This document shows positions 55,769 through 64,000 of a DNA stretch of 64,000 nt, piece by piece. Numbering within the stretch: the first letter of the stretch is position 1; every line of letters begins with the position of its first letter. The notes under the pieces are model-generated. The model did no database searches, was not told where the DNA came from, and saw only the letters and a list, made by a program, of their open reading frames with translations. Source of the stretch: Calliopum simillimum (taxonomy: Eukaryota > Arthropoda > Insecta > Diptera > Lauxaniidae); the NCBI GenBank assembly GCA_951812925.1, contig OX638369.1, forward strand, positions 26,120,533 to 26,184,532. The letters run 5' to 3'. Both the position numbers and the translations under genes were made by a program.

Positions 55769-57190
55769 ATACCCTAAACCCAGGGTATATTCACTTTATC
55801 CTTCCGTTTGTAATGAAGAGAAGGAGGCGTGGCAGATATAGTAAAGTGTTTATATTCTTGATCAGCGTCACCTCCTGAGTCGATATAGCCATGTCCGTCT
55901 GTCTGGCTGGCTGGCTGGCTGACTGGGTGGCTGGCTGTGAGTGGATATACATTTTTTGGGAAAACTAAGCAAGATAATTCAATGAAATTTGGTACGCTGC
56001 CTGCGCCGCACAGTGGTCTATAAGAGAGCGCTAGCCGGTCATAACTCTGAAAATTTTTGTATTAAAAGTAATATTTTAAATAAATATCTAGACAACATAT
56101 TTCAAGTACCAAAATACCAAGAAATAATACCGTTTTTGAGTTTTCGCGTCTTAAACTTGATTAATTCAGAAAATGGTAATTTTTCACAAAAATCTTTTAA
56201 AATGTGTGAAAATTTAAATGAGTGTTTCTTTAAAACTAAATTATTTTATCTCCTGAAACTTATGGTGAGAATAATTTGATTTATTTTCTGAAGGCTTGCG
56301 TACTTAGATGTTAAAATATAAAAAGGAATTCTGGATCATCACAAAAAATCTCTAATTTCATTCCCTAAATTTACAAATTTGGCACTCTGTGGACTGTAAC
56401 TAAAATGTTTTATGGAGTTGCAACGGTTAGATCATTTAAATGTGTAATATGAGGTTCTTTGAAGGTTCTACGCATTTACCTGACTCCCCCATCACTCCCC
56501 TTCATGGACTACGATGAGTTTTTCTTAAGCGACTTTTCTGTATTCTTGCAACTCTCCAGTTTCGTAAAACTAATAACAACCAGAGTGTTTGAAGTATAAC
56601 AATAAAATTCGATTTCTGATATAGTATTAGCAGCATCTATTTATTTGTTGAAAATGGGCGTGTTCGGGTCAAGGACACGCCCACCTCCCATATAGGCCAA
56701 AATTTTGTCGTGATATAATCAATTTTTTAGAAAATTGTACGCCATTTTGGATTCGCAATTTTGTTTACAAAAAAGATGATACCGAATTCGAAATCAGCAA
56801 CCTCAAAAACCCATTTAACCACAATATTGTCGTGATATAGTCAATACAAGCAAAAGCTTTAAAATGCTATACTGAAAGAGTTTTTTGAGATAACCCAACT
56901 AAATTTCACTCACATACTAAGGAATATAAATGCAATCTTTGAGCTAAAACTAGATGAACTCGGACAAGAAGGTGTGGAACCTCCCATATAAGCAAAAGCT
57001 TCAAATCGCTATACTGAAAACAACTAAATTTCACTCAGACACTAAGAACTATAAATGCAAGCTCTGAGCAAAAATTGGGTGAACTCGGACAAAAGAGCAT
57101 GGCACCTTCCATATAAGCAAAATTTTAAAATTACTGCAGTGTAGGGTATTAAATGTTTGGACAGGCCAAATGTTACACCCTTACTAGTTT
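55769..57190 (+). mobile_element. ATACCCT dispersed element, copy 3 (long form)
   Basis: It starts ATACCCTAAACCCAGGGTAT and ends with CAGTGTAGGGTAT (57,137-57,149). The shared ~40-bp extension ACAGGCCAAATGTTACACCC to CTTACTAGTTTA follows. It has the same GGCTGG-rich head as the 24,898 copy (55,903-55,945). The tail has ~142-bp units (CACCTTCCATATAAGCAAAA; CACTAAGAACTATAAATGCA). Between about 56,008 and 56,640 lies ~630 bp absent from the other copies, starting near GCCGCACAGTGGTC. It may be a further insertion. Non-coding. Confidence 0.7.
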
Positions 57191-58780
57191 ATTTTGGATA
57201 CCTATCTTCTTAATTATAAATCGTACGAAAACTATTCCGGAATCTTTTTTATAAAAAACTTCTTGAACTACCAAACTATCGAACAATATTTTTCTGTAGA
57301 AGTAACCATTTCTTAATCCAGGTTTTGACATTTGAATCGAACAACTTAGGTTTAAAATAATTATGTGTAGAATATTTCTTCATAAATTTATACAGAAACG
57401 TTAAATATCTATGGATTTACTTTCAAAATTAAATAAAAGTCATTAAGTGTTAAAAATAAAGAAGAAATAAATGTTTTCCCTTAACTTGAATTAAATATTA
57501 CCCGAAGATCTTATGAATGTCAACTATATATATTATTGAAATTCCAACGCTCCTTGACTTTCCTGACTATTTCATTGATGTAGGTAATTCAAAAAATTAA
57601 TTAAAAACCATTTTGTTGATATTTTTATTTAATTTTTAATCATCATAAATTAATAAAAAAGCAACTTTAATTAAACACTAGGCATATAAAGGAGCACAGT
57701 GTTCTCTACTAAGAATGCAATATAAATTTCAGCAGCGCATTCAAAATGAACACTAATTTCTCGATAAAAATCACCTGCACCAAAAGTGAACCCATCCATT
57801 CATACAAAATACATACATATGTCGACAACGACAAGGTGTTCCAGAAAAAATTATTAACTCTGTATTTAACCTTGCATAAGTCAATGCCAAAAACAAAATT
57901 AAAAAAACACAAAACAAGGACAATAAAAGAACATTCTTTACATATGCGTAAATACTCTTTATAATCTAAAATACTCAAGCACAAAAAAAAGGATATTCGA
58001 AATAGGAAGAAGGAACACATGCGACCTGGATATCTACACTTGTGTGTTAATTATAGTGCCAGGAATTTTCATCTTGTTATTGTTGCGCAGACGTTTCGTC
58101 GATTACACACACAGTTTATATCATTTTCGTTTCAATTTGGGTTTTTTGATGATCTCTGTTCGATTGTCTGTTGTCTTTTTAATCAGGTGCAAATCTATAA
58201 AAATTTCTGATTCTTGAGTGGTTGAGTGGTGTGCTACCTGCTCAATTTGCAGCTGAGAGCCTTTAATTCCTTTAAAACAGCTGTGGTGGCTAAGCGACCT
58301 GCTGAACTCCTTTTCTTCTGACCAACAAAATGTTGAGATGCGGATGCGAATGACTTATGCGTGTTGATCCTTTGGCAAAGGATCTGCACGTCTGCCGCGT
58401 GTTATTTATGATTGGCCTCATTCCGGCATGTTTGTGTGTCTATCTGTCTGTCTATAGACTACGATCTGATCGATGGTGGTTGTTTTTTATTTCGTTAGAT
58501 TCCTGTGTACTTTTTTTCTAATTCACTAAATTTTGTGGATTTTCCCGAAATTGAGCGATTCACTTTTATTTTCATTGCAGTTGACTGATCGTTTGGTTTG
58601 TGGCTGCCGAAAGATTACCAAATGTTGCAGCTGGTGGCAAGTGCTCTTGCTGAAATAGGGGCGTTTATGCACCTGTAATGTTAAATCAATAAAAATTGGT
58701 TAGTAAATATGAGAGTTTTTGAATTAAAACTTCTTTGATCTCGTTATGAGCAAAATTTCAAGCCCGCAACACTTTTTTTG
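57191..58780. other. AT-rich spacer, GC-richer near 58.2-58.7 kb
   Basis: No repeats or domains recognised. 58,200-58,690 is somewhat richer in GC, with a TCTATCTGTCTGTCTATAG run at about 58,439. Frames such as 57,709-58,020 (minus) show no conserved signature. Confidence 0.35.
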
Positions 58781-58784
58781 GTGA

Positions 58785-59370
58785 CACATTTTTCGACGGT
58801 TCATTTTTCAGCACTTATTGATGAAACATCATTTGACGACACATTTCTCGACACTTTTTTTGGTGACATATTTTTCGACACTCTTTTGTCGACAAAATTT
58901 TACCAAACTTTTTTGGCTATTTATTTTTCGACACATTTTTGGTGATACATTTCTTGATAGTTTTTCGTCACTTTTTTGACAACACATTTTTTTCATATTT
59001 ATTTGGTGACACATTTTTCGACACATTTTTGGCGACACATTTTTCGACACTATTTTGACAAAATATTTTTTGACCCTTTTTATCGATAAATTTTTCGACA
59101 TTGACAACACATTTTTTCATATTTACTTGGTGACACATTTTTCGACACATTTTGGGCGACATATTTTTCGACACTATTTTGACAAAACATTTTTCGACCC
59201 TTTTTAATCGATAAATTTTTCGACACTATTTTGGCAAAAATTTTTTTCAGACACTTTTTTGGCGACACATTTTTCAACACTTTTTTGTCGACACATCTTT
59301 CGAAACTATTTTTCGGCACTTTTAAGGCGACACTTTTTTGACAAAACATTTTTTCACAATGATTTGGCTA
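58785..59370. repeat. Short-unit satellite, left part (GACACATTTTTCGACAC)
   Basis: Units of about 12-14 bp, often paired to ~27 bp, repeat CGACACATTTTTGG and CGACACTTTTTTGG with much variation. On minus the repeat reads KNVSPKMCRKMCHQ-like in overlapping frames, because paired units are near multiples of three. No start context or domain supports a gene. The same satellite resumes at 60,263 after an inserted element. Confidence 0.8.
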
Positions 59371-59372
59371 TA

Positions 59373-60260
59373 GGGGAGATGTGTGTACCTTGGTCCGAGT
59401 GTACCTCGGTCCAAGTGTTGGTTGTCACTCATCAGTTGCACGTGTACGATAATGTTCTTCTATGGAGTTTTCCACTCATACCGATGACTCATATTAGTTG
59501 ACTTGAGACCGTCAAGCTACATGCGTGTATAAAAAGCGACGGAAAAAGTGTTTTTTATGTGTTAAAGTTTGTTTTTGGAGTAAACTACGAAACGTTTTTT
59601 GAGAAACTTACTTGAAATATTTCAGTTTTACAACATCAGGAAGGAAGTTTAGTTATTGTTTTAAGCTTTAAGTGTGTTTTAGATGTATTTTCATTAATAT
59701 ATGTTATGGGTGTTGACAGTTTTTAAAACATGCTGTCTGTGTGTACCTTGGACCTATGCTTATTGACTTGGAAGCCTTTTTCGACGGGCAACCAGGAAGC
59801 CATAATCGCCTCTCAATATAATAATATTATTATTATTTACGTGATAAATGTATTTATTTTCAACCATTTTTGTTTAATTAATTGTTTTTTATTAAATGCA
59901 CTTTTTTGTGTTATAATTTTTGTGTATGATAAATTTTTTTTTTATTGAAAAAAATGTTACTTTTGATTACGTAATAAATGTTTCTTTTATAATTTATTAC
60001 CTAAATACAATGTATTTTCTTTTATTTTTAATAGTCCAAGGTACACTTGCATGGTGTACCTTGGACCGTTTGAGATTGCAACGGAAAAAGTAATATTTCT
60101 ACACAATGGTAAGACATAGAAATATCATTGTCACGTCATTTGATGCTGCAAGCATTGAAGAAACTTAATCTTAACTTAATCAAAAAACTAAAGAAACTTT
60201 TTTGGAAAATCCAGCACATTGAAAAAACTGAAAAGCGGACCAAGGTACACACATCTCCCT
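59373..60260. mobile_element. 888-bp TA-flanked element inside the satellite
   Basis: The left end GGGGAGATGTGTGTACCTTG and right end AGGGAGATGTGTGTACCTTG (minus) are inverted repeats of about 25 bp ending GGTCCG. They are bordered by TA (59,371-59,372 and 60,261-60,262). GTGTACCTTGGACC-type words recur at 59,397, 59,741, 60,032 and 60,054. Size, TA flanks and repeated end motifs parallel the 887-bp pogo-like element at 39,484. No transposase segment was recognised, so the Tc1/mariner/pogo assignment is inference. Confidence 0.7.
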
Positions 60261-60262
60261 TA

Positions 60263-60600
60263 CATTTTTTGAAATTTTTTGAAATCATTTTATGACACTC
60301 TTTTTGGTGACACATTTTTCTACACTTTTTCGATGACACTTTATTTGAGACATTTTTGATAACATATTTTATCACATTTACTTGGTGACACATTTTTCGA
60401 CGCATTTTTGGCGATACATTTTTTGACACTACACATTTTTCGACCCTTTTTTATCGACATATTTTTCGACACTTTTTGATAACACATATTTCGACACTTA
60501 TTGACGACACATTTTTCGACAATTTTTCGATGACAATTTTTGACAACACTTTTTTTTACATTTTTTCGGTTACACATTTGTGGACACTTTTTGTTACATC
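60263..60600. repeat. Short-unit satellite, right part
   Basis: Continuation of the GACACATTTTTCGACAC repeat, including GGTGACACATTTTTC, CGACGCATTTTTGGCGATAC and TTGACGACACATTTTTCGAC. It fades after about 60,600. Confidence 0.75.
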
Positions 60601-62042
60601 CCGTTATATCTCGCAAACTATGAAAGCTATTTTGATGAAATTCGATATATAGGTGCCGAACGTAAACACCATTCCCGCCAACTTTTTAAACATTAGTTTC
60701 ACTTTTTCCTCGTGTTATAAGTAGCGCAAGCAGAAGTGTAGTTTGAACAAATTATATACTGAATAAATGTGTCTTATGTTAAATTAGTGCTTATGTTTAT
60801 TTTAATTAAATCAATCTTTAAATTAAAGGTTTCAGTACGATTCTAAAAATCATTGGGTTATTAGACCACACAAAATGCAACTTGAATTACATACTGTAAC
60901 CACAATCACATGGTCCTAAAACAACATATGACCGAATTTGATCAAATATTCATATTTACATAAGGCACCTCATTAATGTTGATCTCAAATGATAATAAAA
61001 ACTCATATATCTATACATATTTTTATAGTTATAAGATAATAATTTCTAAGAAAACTGTGTTAAAATCAGCAAATCATGCCTACTTAACAAAAGTAGCCAG
61101 ACAGTAAACAGCATAAAATTCCTTGTGCCTAATAGGGTTGAGGAAAAAAAAACAAGTAGAAATGGACGGTCTATCGATGTTCGATATACAAAGATGCAAA
61201 CATTATAGAAAAAGCCAAAAAAATAACGATATTCTAAAAACAGATAGAAAACCAACAACTTGTTAAGCAGATGTTCGCGCGGTCGATCGATCGTTTATCC
61301 TCTAAACATTGCAACTGCTGAAGAATTTTGCTTCCTATTCATATCTGTCTGACTGTCTATATCTATGAGTATCTCTGACTGTTTTGGCTCTGTCTCTATA
61401 ATGTAGCACAATTGCGCCAGCGTCTTTGAATCGCAGGCGCAGACTTGTTGTTTTGAATGATGACTTTTACTTTTTTTTTGTGTTGTTCAGTCTACTCTTG
61501 ACTGCATAAAGAACCCTTCTTTCTTTTTTTCGCTTTTTTTTGAGTTGAGTTGACTGTCTATATCTGTTCATCTTACTTTCTTGCTGGCGGCGGCACAAGT
61601 GTATTGGATCGTGTAAAATTGCCAAGCTTGTCAATACACAGTGTTTTGAGGATTGGCAAAAAATATGTATATTTAGTACTTAAAAGGACCACAGTACAGC
61701 ATTTTGGCACTATTGCTTCTATATGTCCAAATTCGCCCAGTATGTCCATAGCTTGCACTTACTGTCTTTGGTATTTATGTTTACTTTGGTTGGAGGTCGT
61801 ACCGCCAAGCAGTTGAAAAACGCTATTTATACGGCATAAGGTTACACATCTTCTGGGAGCTGATAGTGGAGGCCTTGACTAACAAAATATTGCAACTGAG
61901 GGGCTCTAAAATGTACACCTGAAAAGTTATAGGGTAAAAATTGATTTTCTGAAAGAATTTCTTGGATCACTAACGTTTTAGAGAAAACATTTTTACGGCA
62001 AAGTTTTGAATAATTGCATGAGCTTTCAGATAAATTATATGG
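60601..62042. other. AT-rich spacer
   Basis: CGGTCGATCGATCG lies at 61,282 and a CTGTCTGACTGTCTATATCT run at about 61,346. 61,400-61,830 is less AT-rich. No gene or element recognised. Confidence 0.35.
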
Positions 62043-62545
62043 TTTATAGGGTTTCAAAGGATTTCGTAAAGTTCTGGACCTTTAAAGTTGATATTTTAAT
62101 ATTTTTTCCTTCTTTTTTGAATTTGACGGCCATTTTAGTAAGAAAGAGGACATATTAAACTATTTTTTTTTTTATAATTTTTTTGAAATCCTAGTTAAAT
62201 TTTCTTTAATTCAGTACTGCACTTGTCATGCCAAGTTTTTAAGTTGACGTCGGAAAAAATACTTTTCTATGCAACATACGAGCTAAACGCGCTGCTCTTT
62301 ATCTACTGGAGCCTTCAAACGGATTGTTCTTGAGTATTTTTTTTTGTCCTCAAACTAACAAATTGCTAAGATATTGAAAGAAAATTGAACGAGGATCTTA
62401 GAAAAAAATTATAAAAGGTAACATATCCTTATATAGGACCTTTTTCTTACTAAAATGACCGCCAAAGCCAAAAACTAGGAAAAAAAAGTTAAAATATCAA
62501 CTTTAAAGGTCCGGAAATTTGCGAAATCCTTTTAAACACTATAAT
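62043..62545. repeat. 503-bp imperfect palindrome
   Basis: TTATAGGGTTTCAAAGGATT at 62,044 is mirrored by AATCCTTTTAAACACTATAA ending at 62,544. Arms continue through GGACCTTTAAAGTTGATATT and its complement, and through CATTTTAGTAAGAAA and TTTCTTACTAAAATG. Arms are about 110-130 bp with substitutions and a ~250-bp interior. Non-coding. Confidence 0.7.
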
Positions 62546-62640
62546 GGGTGGTGCCATGCCCCCTTATTCTGATAAAACCAAATTCGTCATATCTCTAAAA
62601 CTATTTGACACAGGTAAATAAGATTTGATTTCAGGTAAAG
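62546..62640. repeat. GGTGGTGCCATGCCC module
   Basis: GGGTGGTGCCATGCCCCCTT is followed by CATATCTCTAAAACTATTTG and GTAAATAAGATTTGATTTCA. It is a single diverged unit of the type seen at 4827-5330 and 52,515-52,740. Confidence 0.4.
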
Positions 62641-64000
62641 TGAAGCGAACACGAGCAAAGGGCCACACCAAAACTCTCCAATCGTGCTCGGTGACTAGCC
62701 TCAAATTCTATTCGAAATTTCCCCGACTCACAAATTTCGGCAACCATAAATACACAAAATTCATACATTTTGTCTATTGAATCTTTGCACTGTGAAATAT
62801 GCCATGTTGCTTTAACTTGCAGACACAACCCGCACTAAACTTTTTCTTATTTGTTTTTTTTTGCATCTCCACATAACTGTCATGCGTTTTACCTTCTTTG
62901 AAACCTGGCGTTTGAAGTTCAAGGATATTTTTTCATGCCATTTTTTTCATATAGTTTTATTTCTGTGCAACAATTTATGCCGAAAAAGGGACAACAGCAA
63001 GATAGAACCAAAAAAAAAGGTGTACATTTCTTTCAAGTTGGATAGCATTTGACGCGGTAAAGCTTTTTTTTTAGACTTAGCGAGCGAGAGTGTACGTGTC
63101 GTCGGCGTAATATGATATTTTGTTTTGAAGATCAGCAGTTTCAAGGGAGTAGTGCCTAAAATAAAACAACATTTTTGGTTTTTTTGATCCATTCTGTTTT
63201 TTAAGTTTTTGGATCCAATTTATTTTTCGGTATTTTAATTTCACCCTACTAAACTTGACTCAGTTTTCATTTCAGCACAAGCACTCATGTTGCTGTTATT
63301 GATTTGGCTTCTGCTAAAAATTTCTTATGCCTCTCAACATATTGATGCTCTTGTATCCTCGGCTACTGTATGGAATGATCTTGTCCCAAAAAAAGAGCAG
63401 AAAAAATCTTAAACTTCAGCGCACCACTATACTAATTGGTTTCAATTTACATTGGAGACCGGAAGAATTATACACCTGATGAAATTTTCGTGATTTTTAT
63501 TGCATGTTGTTGAAATATGGATTCTATGGATTATTATTGTTTGAATATTGAATTTCAACTAGTTTTTTTTTTCAATGGGGACACTACATTTCGCTTTCTG
63601 GACTTTTTTTTTGGCGAAAACAATTCATAATTTGCTTGGATTTTCCAAAATTGTGTTGTTTTATGTTATGGCACTTAATTGCAGTAGACCAGTATACAAT
63701 ATAATCCACGCACTCAAGATTTGTTTGTTATTCGAAATGTCCAAACACTAATTACCTTCTGTCTGGCTAAGCCTAATTGCCAATTGTTTGTCATTTTGCA
63801 TTCCATAGACTTCTTGGAATTTGTGAAAATGTTCGTCTTGTGTTTTTCAATTGATATTTGTTGGGTTTTTCCGGCACAAAACAAGTAAACTAAATGACTG
63901 TCTACTTGCCCAGACATTACCTGTTGTCTTTTCTTCCAGGAAATCTTTCGCTAGATTGATAGTTGATTTTGTTGTAGGAATATTTTCTATCGACTGTGTG
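62641..64000. other. AT-rich spacer to window end
   Basis: 62,640-62,830 is somewhat richer in GC. No repeats, coding sequence or RNA genes recognised. Confidence 0.35.

Noticed and set aside
58829..60616. Cys/Lys/Met-rich minus-strand frames resembling a small Cys-rich protein family
   Set aside because: They track the GACACATTTTTCG satellite, overlap in several frames and have no start context or signal peptide.

Overview
This looks like non-coding nuclear DNA from a higher fly (Diptera, Schizophora). A tephritid or calyptrate fly is plausible, but I cannot name the species. The reasons are the AT-rich background, CAG/CAA 'opa'-type microsatellites, a (TAAA)n-tailed LINE fossil, a Mag-like Ty3/gypsy element, mariner and pogo relics, and many foldback elements. 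There is no operon structure and no bacterial or viral gene set. I recognise no conserved host protein-coding gene. The only long credible reading frames belong to one LTR retrotransposon. The window is best read as a large intron or intergenic region. One A-rich leader ending in a strong splice donor (about 30.0-30.43 kb) is the best hint of a host transcript.

Layout. 0-2.5 kb: two adjacent long palindromes. 2.5-7.5 kb: a LINE 3' fossil (3.7-4.4 kb), a small inverted-repeat element and degenerate insect repeat modules. 7.5-8.9 kb: about 148 nearly perfect copies of a 9-bp minisatellite. 10.5-12.6 kb: a 2.08-kb near-perfect palindrome flanked by TA. 12.8-14.6 kb: a diverged ~140-bp tandem array. 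16.5-17.9 kb: a purine-rich repeat field. 19-21.4 kb: a TA-flanked MITE, a GGGGTGCCACATA minisatellite and a hAT-like MITE built on a 6-bp repeat. 21.9-26.8 kb: a diverged inverted pair around a less AT-rich core, two copies of a dispersed ATACCCT element and a dead mariner transposase. 28.5-29.9 kb: a palindrome related to the first one, then a tandem array with a MITE inserted.

34-38.4 kb is the most structured part. It has two hairpin elements, a tRNA-like relic and a nested pair of hAT-like elements. The inner one (35,715-38,161) has a perfect 8-bp target duplication and carries inverted blocks of a 229-bp tandem repeat. 39.5-40.4 kb: a TA-flanked pogo-like element with a transposase C-terminal zinc-finger fossil. 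41.7-44.9 kb: tandem arrays, an interrupted palindrome and the second hAT-like MITE. 45,041-49,606: a structurally complete Mag-like Ty3/gypsy element on the minus strand. Its 177-bp LTRs are identical, it has a 5-bp duplication, PBS and PPT, and gag-pol is interrupted by a single stop. 51.5-53.4 kb: a tandem array and fossil LTR/PBS junctions of the tRNA-Lys type. 55.8-57.2 kb: a third ATACCCT element. 58.8-60.6 kb: a short-unit satellite split by an 888-bp TA-flanked element. 62.0-62.5 kb: another palindrome.

The features act together mainly as a layered record of transposition, with elements nested in arrays and in other elements, plus local tandem amplification. If transcribed, several near-perfect palindromes could form long hairpin RNAs. 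Boundaries, target duplications and repeat units were read by eye.
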